A DNA stretch of 64,000 nucleotides from the NCBI GenBank assembly GCA_028641055.1, contig CM054058.1, positions 82,502,020-82,566,019 of the forward strand. The letters are read 5' to 3'. The notes beneath the pieces are model-generated. The model saw only the letters and a list, made by a program, of their open reading frames with translations, ran no database searches and was not told where the DNA came from. How positions within the stretch are numbered: position 1 is the first letter of the stretch; each line of letters begins with the position of its first letter. The translations under genes and the position numbers were made by a program. This stretch comes from Alopecurus myosuroides (lineage: Eukaryota; Streptophyta; Magnoliopsida; Poales; Poaceae). Of the stretch, positions 40,129 to 52,628 are shown one piece after another.

Positions 40129-43100
40129 ATGGCTCCACGTGGAGACGAGGCGGCTGCCGCCCGAGCCGACTGGGAGGGCTCGGACGTCACCGCCGAGGAC
40201 TGCCAGTGGCTGGTAAACACCCGCCGCATCCCCCCGGACGTCATCTGCCGGCATCCAGGTACCGAGCTCATCCCGAAACCTGACAAGGACGAGTACATTG
40301 TCTTTCTTTCTCATTTCAAACGTGGCTTCGGCCTTCCCATCTTGCAATTCCTCTCTGATTTCCTCAACCATTTTGGCCTCGAGCCGCATCACCTTCCACC
40401 AAACGCCATCCTCATGCTCTCCATACACGCCGTCGTGTGTGAGGCCTTCTTAGGTGTCTACCCAACCATCCACACATGGGAAAGATATTTCTTCCTTCGC
40501 AAACAAAGTGTTCCCGATCCTAGGAACACTGACGCCCCTCGTGCGCTGACCTAGACGGGTAGCGCAATGATGTTGCAGCGCAAGACCGGGCACCACCCAA
40601 GAGTACAAGGATTGCAAACCGTGCGCAAGTGGCAGCGCGGTTTCCTCTACGTGAAGAATGTTGCCGCCGAGGAGGGGAAGCCCATCGAAGACCGTATAGG
40701 GCTCCCAAAGTTCAAGAACGCACTGCCCACCGGGCAGCACTAGGGCTACGACCCAAAGAATACCATCCCGGACGTCCTCCAGGTTGAGAGACGCCTGACC
40801 GAGTTGATCTCGGAAGGGTTCCTTCAGGACGATCCCATCGCCTGTTGGATATCACACCGGGTACTCCCGCTCCAGCACCGGGTACACAAGATGTGCCACA
40901 TGGGAGGACCTCGCGATTGCACCAGGACAACGACCTTTGAACTTAGCAAGGCCGAGGTGGCCATCTGGGCCAGGTCTATCATGCAGACCTTGCTCTCTGA
41001 TAACTGGGCTTACGGCTTCGTGCCGTATAGCCGCACCAAGCCCATCGAACAGGTTAGTGTTCTATGCTTTGTGTTTGCACTCTGATACCGAATAGGTAGT
41101 CTCTCAGCTTTGTATGCTTAATGTTTGCATGCTGCACCGAGTAGGTCCTCACACTTATCTTTTTGGCTCTATATGCTTTGTGTTTGCATGTCGTCCCAGG
41201 TAGAAATCCTTTGTTGAATATGCTTTCAGTTTGCATGCTAACCCGAGTAGAACTCCTTAGCCGAGAACCCAACTCACGGTGCTTCATGTTTTCCTCAACA
41301 TCACATTGATCGCCAGCGAGAAGAAGACAATGAAATCTTCACCGCCAACTGGCATGAGGACAGAACTGAGGATGACGCCAAGGCATACGACACCCAAGAC
41401 ACCTTGTGCAGCCCTCACGCCAATCACCCCGGTAAGTCCCGAGCTGATGCCTCTATTCGGGATTGGTCCGAAGATGAAGAAGGTGGCATGGTTCACCTTT
41501 TTGTTTGCTAGCAGTCAACTTTGGCTCTCTTCTTTTTGCTTATTCTGAATTCCTTTGTTCTTCTACTCTGCAGAGGAGCCTGCGTTGGACGACGAGGAGG
41601 AACCCCTGGAGGTCGATCCTCTATCCGTGGCCGCTCCCAATACTCGGAAGAGGGTTGGCAGCGGTGCTCAGGAACCTGCCGCCAAGAGGACCAAGAAGAA
41701 AGCCGTACCCAAAGTCGGCCCTTCCCGCAAGAGGAAAGCCCCCACCAGCAGAGGGTAAGTGTTTCTCCGAGTAAACCTTGAGTTGTTGTCGTTTTCTGTT
41801 GCGCTTCTCCATTGATTCTCTTCTCTGCTTTATGACATTGTCCTACTCTTCCTTCCAGCGCGCCTCTTGACGCTGACGCCACCACTGCATCCGCTTCTCA
41901 GACGCGGACCACCCCGACCCGAGAGGAGACAACTGATCTCTCGGATGACGACGAGAACCAGGAACTACGGGGAAGGGCGCGTGCGTCCTCCCCAGTTGAT
42001 GAAGAACAAGACGATGGCGCCGAGAACGATGGCGCCAGGATTGAGATAGATCTTACCTCCGAGCAGTCGCCGCCTGACGCGCAACCAACTGCCCGAGATG
42101 CCGTCAACGATGAGATGCCACCAACTCCCCCAGCTGCATCAGCTGGGGACGATACTGAGCGTGCTGCCGAGCAGCAGCAAGACAACGCCGCCCTGGAGCG
42201 GCCAGACGCCACCACCGAGCAGCAGCATGAGACCACTGTTGCAGAACAAGACAACCCCGTGGCCGAGCCGCGGGTAGAAGACAATGCCGCCACCAGGCCA
42301 GATCCCGCTGTGGAGCAGCGGGTAGAGGAAGGTGTGGTGGAGCCAACCCGCCAAGACCAAGCGCAGCCAGACGCTGCACCGAGTCGCCGGCCACCTGTGC
42401 CGCCAACTCAGCGGGTGACTCCACCCAGTGCACAAGTTCCTCCGCCAACCCAGGTAGCGCCACCACCTCCTCAGACTCAACTCCAAATGCCTCCGCCTTC
42501 TCGGCCAGCCGCATCGTCAACCACCAAGAAGAGCACCAAGACGGGAGCCGAGGCGACCCGGATACAACCGAAGCGCAGTGCTTCACAGGCTGGACAGCAG
42601 ATGCCGCCCCCCAAGACACGAGGTGAGCAGTCCGGGAAGCAGGTGAAGAGCACTCAATTGACGCTCACCGCTCCCACCTGCAGCGCCAACCCGGCTGCCT
42701 CTGGGGTCACTGGCCCCGTCGAGAAGCACAGTGATGGCGCTAGCGGTAGCGCGCCACACACCTACCCTGAGTACATGATGATCCTGTCGCAGTGCCACCG
42801 AATCCCACTATCCAAGGGAGAGAAGCGGCTAGCCGCTCTCAAAGAAGGCCAAGCCGTGGGGACCTCCAAGTCCAAGGGGAAGAAGGCGACTCCCGAGCTC
42901 TTTTCGCGCGGCGAAGAAGATCATGAGATTGAAGAAGAAGGCCTTACTGCCATCTTGGACCGAGTAGGCTATGTTGATAAGGCCTACAACAGCAAGGCGC
43001 ACGGTAACCCCACTTGGAACGGTACTGAGCTGGGCCAGATCCATCACTACTGCACCGACTAGAACAAGGCTGATGTAGGCTCTGTCGCCATGACGGTTGC

Positions 43101-45145
43101 CAGCCCTTCCTGCACCTTGGCCGGAAAGCTGTTCGTCATCCGCAAGAACATCGAGGACATCGAGCAGAGCTATGTGGTGAGTATTTCTTCTCCTTCTTGC
43201 ATTTTACGAGTTGCTGGTTTCTTCTTTCTCTTCTATTTTACTCTTATTCATTCCCCCAGTCCCCGAGATTCGGGCCGAGTAGGTGAAGACTCAATCGAGT
43301 GGACATCTACTCGGGCCAAATCTTCAAAAACTTACGCTTTCCCCTTCTTCTCTGCAGGATAGCGTCCAGAAGAGGACAAGGGTTTTCCATCGGCTACTCT
43401 GGAACCACCGCATCGCCAAAAACCGTATCCAGGCTCTTGAAGCCGACAAGAAAGACAGCGAGGCGATGGAGCAGATGACCCTGGACCGCACTCTTCAGAT
43501 TTCTGAGGTTGAAGGTAAGCTTTTAGCATCTCGGTTTGTGCGTTTTGTGTTTACGCCCGTTTTTTGCTTTTTGCTTCATCGTTGTTTTCTCTACAGGCAA
43601 GCTCAAGGACTTGATGGAAAAGCACCGAGACTGCGAAATCTTCGCCGCCTCCGCCCAAAGCAAGATCCATACTCTGGAAGGTGAGTCTCCCTCCTTCTTC
43701 TCTGCAATTGTATCTTTTTACTCATCTGGTTACTCTGCTGACAATGTTGTTCTTCTCGCAGAAGAGTATAAGAACTTCCGGGAGCAACACTTGAACTTCC
43801 TTATGCCTGCCGAGGTGCAGCAGAAGTTGCAAACCCGAGAAGCGGAGATAGAGCTAGAGCGCACCACCCAGAGGGCGGAATACGAGAAGCTCCAGGTTGA
43901 CCTCCAAGCCGCACTCCAAACCGCCATCAACCATGTCAGTGAGAAGAAGGAGCTCGAGAGGACATCCAAGGCCGAGAAGCAGGCACTTGAGCTGGAGATC
44001 CAGGTGCTGAAGTACCGGAACTCGGCCCTCGAGACCCAACTCTGGGAATCGCGCCGTCTCCAGGATAAGCACATCACAGATGAGACCGACTGGCAGAGGA
44101 AGATGGGAGCAAATGTCCTTAAGATGAAATGTATTTTGTCATTACCCGCTATCCTGTTTGCCTTTTATCTCTGCCTTCTTCTATTCTGTTTCTCTTCTTC
44201 CCGGTTTCTGTTTCTGACCTAACTTTAGGCCCTGCTGATTTAGATGTCTTCCCGGAGCTTCGTGCTGCTGGCGTAACTGTTGTGGAAAACGCAAGGAAAG
44301 CCAGGGCAGCAGCTGGTCTTAGCCTTGATGATGACTCCACCATCTCGGACCTTCTTGCCAACCTGAATACACAGGTGCATTCCCTCAAGGGCCTGGGCAC
44401 CACCATGGTGGCCACATCAATCAACTTGCACACCCTGTTCTGGCCAGGAAAGGAGGTCCCAGAAACATTCCAAGGAATTGCCGAGAACCTGAACAAAGTG
44501 AAGGCTGAACTCAAGAAGTGGCGCGCCTCTGCAGCTCGGGCAGGAGCTCACGAGTTGATGCACTTCATCTTGTCCTGGTACGAGAACCTGAATCTCGACA
44601 TAATCCGTGAGCGTCGTGAAGACTCTAAGTGGACCGAAGATCCGGATTGCGTTGCTCGCCGAAAGGAGATAGCCTACGAGATTGCTTCCTACGCGGACAC
44701 GGGCGTCTACATCGTTGGACTCACCGAGCCCGACACTGATGTCAGAGAAGATGATGATGACGAGGACGATGATGAAGATGACGATGCTGCCAGCGAGGAG
44801 GGCGCTGGAGAGGAAGGAGCCGAGCATGAGGATGCCAGGGTGACTAAGGAATCCGAGCAGCAGAGCAACACGGATGAATCCGAGTTGGCTGCCAACGCTG
44901 ATGCCGAGCAGCCGCAGCCCACCGCTCAGGGGGCCACCATCACCACCGAGATGGTGATCGAGGAGCCAGCTCCCGAGTTGGGTACGACTGGGTCTGCGCC
45001 AACTGGTGTCTACCCGATGCCCATCACACAGTCTACCCCCGCCTCCAGCTCTGCAACGGATCCCATCTCCGTGGCTGCCGCTACCTCCGAGCCTCCTGCC
45101 TCCGCCAACACTGACGCGGATAACACCGCATCTACCCTCGAGTAA
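40129..45145 (+). pseudogene. Antisense spliced gene of C (PF04195-like), three in-frame stops
   Basis: Eight exons with GT/AG borders: 40129-41052, 41317-41431, 41574-41754, 41859-43176, 43358-43514, 43597-43680, 43762-44130 and 44229-45145. Exon 1 encodes MAPRGDEAAAARADWE and a region with FGLPILQFLSDFLNHFGLEP and LPPNAILMLSIHAVVCEAFL, the same type as the N-terminal domain in A and B. Exon 4 is long, Pro/Gln/Thr-rich and basic. Exons 5-7 form coiled coils, and exon 8 ends in an Asp/Glu run and an Ala/Ser/Thr-rich tail. TAG codons at 40552, 40741 and 43060 interrupt exons 1 and 4; all other frames and phases are open. The donor of exon 7 is less certain. No enzyme motif. Confidence 0.85.
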
Positions 45146-45780
45146 CTTCCTGCATGCTTTATCTCAAACATTTATCAGATACCCGGGATACCGGGCGCAT
45201 ATGTAACCGAAACAATTATGTTCTGTTGCTACTCAGTTTTTATTTCAGTTGATGTTTTAGCAACTCTGGCTCAATGCCGGGTTGCGTTTCTATGCAAGTC
45301 CCCGAGTTGCATTTTTTATCCACTCTCTCTTTTTGTCTCAGCTCTTACGTGCCACTTGTGGCTTTTTTGCTAGTCGAGTCACAAGATTTGAAAGTTTGAG
45401 TTTCAAGTACTTAGCCACTTAGAAGAATCATAGGAACGCTGCCCACCACTTAGCCGAAAAGACACAGAATAGTAAAGAACACTCTACTCGGTTGCCACAC
45501 GTTTCCTTTCCTTAGCAATTTTTTGTGTGTTCATTGACCTTTGGCTTGTTCTCTGGCTTGCCATGAAGCCGGGTTGCGGACAACAGCAGAGTCGCAGAGT
45601 TGGCCCGTGGGTTTAAACACACTACTACGTATGCTTTTGAAATTCTAAGTGGTTCAACCGAATAGACAAAGTAAAACAGAGTAAACACATGGAGCAATTT
45701 GGACAAGGGCAGTCCCCGAGTTTGAATTCGGAGTGCCGACTAGAATTTAACTCGGGTGAGAAAGTACATACATAGTTTGC
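45146..45780. other. Spacer between the antisense gene and integrase of C
   Basis: About 0.6 kb between convergent genes, non-coding. Counterpart of the B spacer at 23863-24927. Confidence 0.6.
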
Positions 45781-48120
45781 TCATGAATGAAAACGTCGGA
45801 GTAGAGCTACATTCCAGGGGCGCTTAGATTCCTCTCCGGATTTATTCGGCCTGTTCTTCTGAGGTGGCTGTACATCAACTAGATAGTAGGCATCATTGTG
45901 CAGAGCCTTGCTCACAATGAAGGGCCCTTCCCACGGAGGGGAAAGCTTGTGCATCCCGGCCGTGCGCTGCACGAGCCTAAGGACCATGTCTCCTTCTCGG
46001 AAAACCCTTGGGTTTACTTTCCGGCTATGATAACGCCTCAAGTTTTGCTGATAAACAGCTGAACGTGACAGGGTTAACTCTCTTGCTTCTTCTAGCAGGT
46101 CAACGTCATTTTCTCGAGCTTCTCTCGCCTCCGCCTCAGTGTAGAGGGTTACTCGGGGCGAGTCATTCTCTAGGTCAGTGGGCAACACGGCCTCATCTCC
46201 ATATACCAGGAAGAATGGTGTGTACCCGGTTGATCGGCTAGGAGTAGTCCTTAGACTCCACAACACCGCTGGCAACTCGTCCAGCCAACAACCAGGGGTT
46301 CGCTGTAATGGCTCAATCAGCCTTGGCTTTATGCCGGATAGCACCATGCCATTTTCTCTCTCAACTTGACCATTGGAGGCCGGATGCGCAACAGATGCAA
46401 CATCTAGCCGGATCCGCTTCTCTCTGCAGAATCTTGCGAAAGCACCCTCAGCAAAGTTTGTTCCATTATCAGTGATGATGCTGTGCGGGTAGCCATATCT
46501 CAGGATCACATCCTTCAGGAAACTCACAGCTGTGGCTCCATCACACTTCCGAATAGGCTTGACCTCAATCCACTTGGTGAACTTGTCAACCATGACCATG
46601 ATGTGAGTCATGTTGCCTCTAGCCGGCTTGAAAGGGCCTACCATGTCCAAGCACCAAACTGCAAATGGCCAAGTAATGGGAATGATCTTTAATTCGGAAG
46701 CTGGCATATGTATCTTACTTGCAAACCTCTGGCACCTGTTGCACTTTCTCACAATATCTTCAGCTTGCCGCAAGGCAGTGAGCCAAAAGAAGCCATGCCG
46801 AAAAGCCTTGTTGACTAGAGCCCGAGAAGAGGCGTGATGCCCGCATTCCCCATGATGTATCTCCACCAGAATTTCTTCTCCTTCTTCCGGCTCGACGCAG
46901 CGTTGCAGCACACAAGTAGGACTCCTTCTGTGCAGTACCTTATTGAAAATAGTATAGCCCTTGGATCTTCTCTGTATTTTCCTGGCGGTAACCTCATCAC
47001 TCGGCAATGTGCCATCCGTTAGAAAGGATAATATGGGTAGAGCCCAACTCGGTGTCTCCCGGATGGGAAACACTGGTTCGTCCATTTCCATTGGATCGGC
47101 TACCAAGACCTCTTCTGAGTCGAGGGCAAGGCCTCGAGTCCCCGAGTATTCGGAGATGACCCCCTCGATGAATGCGGCAGTCCCCGGGTCGAATGGAGCA
47201 GTCCCCGGGTTGCAGGTGCCAGTCCCCGGGTTGGAGACAGCAGTCCGCGGGTTCTCTTTTGCAGCCTCCCAATCAATCTCCATGGGAACAACTTCCTCTC
47301 CTGGCAGGGATGGAACAAAGATAGACTCCGAATTGGGGGATGGCTTGATAGATGGCTTTCTCAAATGCTCCAAGGCAATCCCAGCCGGGATAAACTGCCG
47401 AGAAGACCCCAACTTGGACAGAGTATCGGCTGCATCGTTCTCAGCTCGGTGTATATGATGAATTCGCACCCTTCAAAGAAGCCCGTCGTGGTTTGCACCA
47501 GAAACCGATAAGACGCCATATTGGCATCCAGGGCATCCCAAGTGTCGGATACTTGCTGCACCACTAGATCCGAGTCTCCATAGCAGACGATACGCTGCAC
47601 CCCAATCTCCTTGGCTACTCTCAAGCCATGCACCACTGCCTCATACTCGGCCACATTGTTAGATGCCTTGAAGTGAATCTGCAGCACGTACTTGAGTTGA
47701 TCCCTCTTGGGTGACGTAAGCACTACGCGAGCACCAAGGCCTTCCTTCACTTTGGAGCCATCAAAATGCATCTTCCAGAAGTTGGTTTCCGGCAAGGGAG
47801 GGTCGTGACTTGATGGCTTCTCTTCTCACGTACAAAGGAGTGTACGCGGCTAGCTCGATTTCCCATTTGGCTACTCTGCCGCTTGCATCCTTGTTGCCCA
47901 TGATGTCCGAGATGGGAGCGGAACTCACCACCGTGATGGGATGCTCTTGGAAATAGTGCTTCAGCTTCTTGGCACCCAGGTACACGCCATAGGTCATCTT
48001 CTGGTAGTGCGGATAGTTCTGCTTGGAGTTGGATAGCACCTCACTGAGATAGTACACTGGCCGCTGCACAGTTTTTCCTCTCCCTTCTCGTTCCACCACA
48101 ATTACCACGCTGACTACCCG
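45781..48120 (-). pseudogene. RNase H and integrase part of C pol
   Basis: After the D insertion the frame continues with the connection region (PVYYLSEVLSNSKQNYPHYQ, RVAKWEIELAAYTPLYVRRE). RNase H follows with HFDGSKVKEG, NNVAEYEAVVHGL, YGDSDLVVQQV and HIHRAENDAADTLSKLG. A frameshift near 47780 and another near 47469 interrupt it. Integrase has an HHCC finger (HHGECGHH...CNRCQ), catalytic Asp in CLDMVGPF and TDNGTNF, and Glu in GQVEREN, then the C-terminal GDMVLRLVQR and GPFIVSKAL region. It ends at 45781. Active enzyme would insert the cDNA; here the two frameshifts prevent a full polyprotein. Confidence 0.92.
47178..47257. repeat. 21-bp tandem repeat in the pol of C
   Basis: Four units starting CAGTCCCCGGG (the last CAGTCCGCGGG) at 47178, 47199, 47220 and 47241. 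On the coding strand they give a 7-aa repeat of the type NPGTxxF/C in the linker between RNase H and integrase. The frame is kept. Confidence 0.85.
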
Positions 48121-48125
48121 GTTGG

Positions 48126-51100
48126 TGTGATGCCCCGAGATCGGGCACTATGCAGATTTCAGCATTTCCGCCAAAATCCACATAATAACCGATTCCAGGT
48201 TGCCACTTGTGGTAACATTACAACAGTTCACGAATAATCCACAACAATAACAGAAAAGGTAGTTACAAGACGACTCAAACGAGTCAAGGATACAACTGAT
48301 ACAATACAAAGATCCAAATAACAGCGGAAGAAACAACATAGCGTCCGGCTACGGACAAGATACAAATTGGACTAAGAGTCCTGAAGATAACCGATGGCGA
48401 CCAATCCCTGCCCAGGCCAAGCCGGAGGGATTCCCAAGCTAACGTCGTCAGACTTCAAACCTGTTGACTGCAATTTGGAATATGCAGCCACGAAAGGGAT
48501 TCGTGGGTCAGTACGGCTAAGTACTGGCAAGTGGATAAACCGTACTCACAAGATACCAGCGTAACCAATCATCACAAGATACAAATACTTTGGGTACAAC
48601 AGAAAGGAAGGGGATTATTGCAACGAAGCGGCAGCGGGCTGCACTAACTAACTACAGAGACTCGCTACAACATCCGGCTAAAAGAAAGGGATAAGATAGC
48701 GTATCAGAACCAACTACAACTACTCACCAAACAATACCCATCCAATGTTACCCCCTACTAAGGAAGCAACCCAAGGAAACTCACACGGTTGATTAAGGTG
48801 ACATTCGTTTTTATGGTGGAGGTAATCTATATTACTAGTCAAGTTATCATCGTTAAGTGTAAGTTGTCTGAGTACTTGTTAGCCAGCACTTTCACCAAGT
48901 CATCCATAACCGCGGAAAACACGGCTTCTCGAGAAGATTTAACCCTGCAGGGATGCACCAATTTGGCCGTACACGTAAGAATAACCCGCCAGACGGGGGA
49001 TCAACCCACCAAGCGAGGTACTCAACACAACCCAACTCTTCTTCGCATCAAGCCCAAAGAACCACGTGCTATGCGTGCGCGGCTAATCGAGCCCCCACGA
49101 AGAAAAGGGGGACCCTCATAGCACTGGAAGACCACGCCGCCCTAAATGCCGACTACAAAAGTTCCACCCTGGCCTCGGGTTCGCACCTGCATATGCATGC
49201 ATCAAATGGAAAGCCCGAACTAAGTGTGGCGATTTGGACGAGATGCGAATCGAGTCAAATTGAGGGGGGCGCCCATACACGCTTCCCACATGCGGTTAGT
49301 GCGCTCATCATGGATCAGTAGACAAGACCCTTTTCCTAATTAGGGTCGACACTAGCAGGCCTCAAAACCACGTCGGGCCTCCTGCCAGTGCCTTATCATC
49401 AAATTATTATTACCCAAAACATTAACAAGTTGTTGATTGAATTGAAACCCAGCTATCAACTAAACAGGTGATAAGACGGACAGCAAGACTTGAGCGCAAA
49501 CAACACTAAGCATGCAACTACGACACGAGGGCCGACGGGGTAAACAAACAACAGGTAATAGGAAGTGGAAGGAAGGCTGTATCATGGTTGCAAGGTAAAC
49601 ATATGATAGGATCGAGACACAAGCATCGAATCATAAGGCTGGAATAAAGGCAACGGGAAGAATCGGTAACAAGTGATGAAAGGCAGCCATAGGTGGCAAG
49701 TGAGTATACTCGCCTGAGATCCAGCAAGTAGAGGTACATCCGCAGAACTTGTCGTTGCTCACATCATCTCAACGTCCTATCCGCGAAGAAGCAACGAACT
49801 AGAACAAACACCGGATGCAACAATTACTTCTACAGCAAAAGATCTAGCATGATCAAGATATGGATGCATGACAAGTTTAAGGATGCATCAAAGATAAACT
49901 AGTTGACATGGTAAACATATTTAAATGGGTCCATATGCAATTTGGATTGCATATGGTAAAGCCCATGAATCAATGTTGAATTAAATGATCTACAAATAAC
50001 CAACATGTGAAAGTTGATTAGAATGATGCATGGAGGAAGAAAACGATGAGAAAACAACAATAGCTTCAATTTGATATGAAGTTTACCAAGTTTGGAATTT
50101 TATTTATTAAGTTATGAACTTTGGCATTTTAAATGATTTAAACAAACATTTGTTGTTTTCACCAATTTTAAATGTTCAAAACAGATAACAAAATGTATAT
50201 TTGGAAAGAACACAAAATTTTAGATGGAATACATATTTCATTTGTTGAATTTGGATTTTAGATGAGCAAGTTATTAAATTAGCAATTTTAAATGCATTAA
50301 ATAAGAAATAGTTGTTTTCAGTAATTTAATTTATTCAAAATAGAAAACAAAGTTCATATTTGCAAATTTCATGAAAAATGGGATGGAAAACATATTTTAC
50401 ATGTTGGAATTGGATTTGAATTGCCCAAGTTAAGAATTTTGCAATTTAAAAGGTTTAATTAAAGCATTGAATTATTGCACCACTTTTAATTTGGAAAAAC
50501 AGTAAACAAATTGTATTGAAAAGGTTGAAAACATGTAGCAAATGTTTCACTGAACATTTTGAGCTATTAAACATAATTTTTTGGTTATTATTGAATTTAT
50601 TATGCAATTTTTCATAAGCATTCTTATTCTGCCCTTTTTAGTAAACAGAGGGAAACATGTTCAAAATTAATTCAATTGTGACCAAATAAAATACCAATGT
50701 GTAGAGTTTGTTAATACAAATTTTTAGAGCCCAAGTTTGCTCAAATTGGATGAACAGAACGAAAGTTATGAAATTCCAAAGTTTCAACTTTTAATTGCAT
50801 TTTCAGTAATTAATTATTTAGTGCAAAAATTATTACAGAAACATGTTGCAATTTTGTTACTAATGGAAAGAGCACAAGATTTTGAATCCACAGAAACTTG
50901 AATCGTTGAATTTGGAGCAATATTCAATTTTATATTGATTTTACAAATAATGAAACAGATCTGCTTCTCTGAAATTCGAGAGAAAAAAGAAAGGCTGAGA
51001 AAAAAGGGGGTGGCTTTTGCGCCCAAGGGGATTCGAACCCTGGACCTGCTGCAAGTGCGCACGGGGGTGCTACCAGTGGGCTAGCTGCTGCTTTGTGTTA

Positions 51101-52131
51101 GACTAAGGAGGCTTGCTGTTTTTGAGGTGATGCCACGACGCGAAAAACTGAACTGAAACAGAAACCTTCAAGCGTTCCTGCAACCGACGAGAAAGGATGC
51201 CGGCGGCGATCTGCTCGATGCTGCTGCTGTGGCCGGCGTGGGCGCGCAAGGGGGGCGTGCATGCGCAGAGGGAAGGAGAAGAGGGGCGACAGGGGGGTGG
51301 CTCACCGAAGGCGTTGGTGTAGACGTTCGTTTCCCTGGGTAGTGAATACTGTTGACGAAGAGGATGCAGTCGTGGTGGTTGCCGACGGAGCTCGACGGGG
51401 CCGTCGCTCCGAGCCATCTCCTCGCCTCCTGATTCTCTGAAACGGACGAGGGTGCTATGGAGGTTCCGTTCCCGCTCACCGCGGCCTTCCGCGACGGCCA
51501 CATGGCGGTGCACCGAGCTCACAAAAACCCGGCCATGGAGGTTCTCTCTTGGTAGCTCAGAAAAACAGAGAGGGAGGAGAGAGATCATAAGGATAAAGGT
51601 TGGTGGCGGCGGCTAGGGAGGAAGAAGAGGGGAAGGTTAGGGTTTGGGGCTCTCCATCGGGGTAGATAAGGGAGAGGGGGAGAGGGGGACCATGGAGGGG
51701 AAAGGGACAGGTAGGGGGGGATCACGTTCGCATCGTGCTCCGTCCGTACGGAGAAGAAAGCCCCACCGTGGGCTGGGCCAAAACGTGAGGCTGCTGTTGT
51801 GCTTCTCCCCATATTTTTTTTTGTTAATCGTGTTATGTTCCTCCTTATTTAATTTTCAGAAGAATAAAAGAAACTTTGTAAAATATTTTTATACAATATA
51901 ATTTCAAATAGTTTGATATTAAAATAAAGGCTATTCATATGGCTATTAAACATTTGGCAAGCAACATAAACATTTGATTCTTAAAGTTTAAATTTTAAAT
52001 TTAGGGCTTATAGAAAAATATTTTTATGATGCAACAAACAACAAAAAAAAATGCAATGCAATGCATGATGACCTGATGATGCAAAAAGAAAACAAACCAT
52101 TCTAACTGGGGAAAAATCCCCGGGTGTTACA
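48126..52131 (-). repeat. 3' LTR of D
   Basis: 4,006 bp, aligned along its whole length with 52629-56666. The middle (about 49900-50950) is very AT-rich. A tRNA-like A box/B box unit lies at 51029-51083. Open frames inside it (for example 48789-49121, 51103-51588) recur in the other LTR and have no recognisable domains. Confidence 0.95.
51000..51098 (-). promoter_or_regulatory. tRNA-like Pol III A box/B box unit in the left LTR of D
   Basis: On the minus strand TAGCCCACTGGTAGC (51083-51069) fits the A box, GGTTCGAATCC (51039-51029) is a perfect B box, and a run of six T follows (51005-51000). Spacing is tRNA-like, but the acceptor and anticodon stems do not fold well, so it is not a tRNA gene. 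It may derive from a tRNA or SINE. Confidence 0.6.
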
Positions 52132-52628
52132 GACGACACCACTAACAAGGGATTGCGCCCTCGCAATCCACCCCCTAACCCGGGAGGGGAAAGAAGTTCG
52201 ACTATCGATTCTTCATGCTTCCAGTTGATCTCCTCGACACCACTAACAAGGGCTTCTCGACACCACTAACAAGAGATTCTTGCTCGGGTTGATGACGATG
52301 TTCTTCCACCAGGAATCTTCCGATGATCGAACATATTAGGTTAAAGGCTCAGAAAAACGTCCACCCACGTAGGATCCTAAGCTTTGAAAGATTGAGAGGG
52401 AGAGAACTCCAAGACAAATAAGATGGGAGGGGAAATAGAATAGAGATAAGGAGAAAACAAGAATCCTATTGAGATGTTTCCAAAACAGTTTTTGCACAAA
52501 TAGTTTTTGACACTCTAGAAACAACGACCGTTAGCGAGGTTATCCTACAGGCTTTGCGGACCCGTTGCTTCGATAACCATTCGTATCGAAACAATATCGG
52601 GAATCGGAAACCATGCTCTGATACCATT
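52132..52628 (-). other. Interior of D
   Basis: 497 bp without an ORF of note. It has short direct repeats (ACGACACCACTAACAAGGGATT, shortened copies at 52237-52274). The primer site is at its right end and the polypurine tract should lie at its left end. Confidence 0.8.
52615..52626 (-). promoter_or_regulatory. Primer-binding site of D (tRNA-iMet)
   Basis: TGGTATCAGAGC on the minus strand, two bases from the 5' LTR; the standard initiator-Met primer site of plant LTR elements. Confidence 0.9.

Noticed and set aside
51029..51083. A genuine tRNA gene in D
   Set aside because: A and B boxes are good, but acceptor and anticodon stems do not pair; reported only as a Pol III-like unit.
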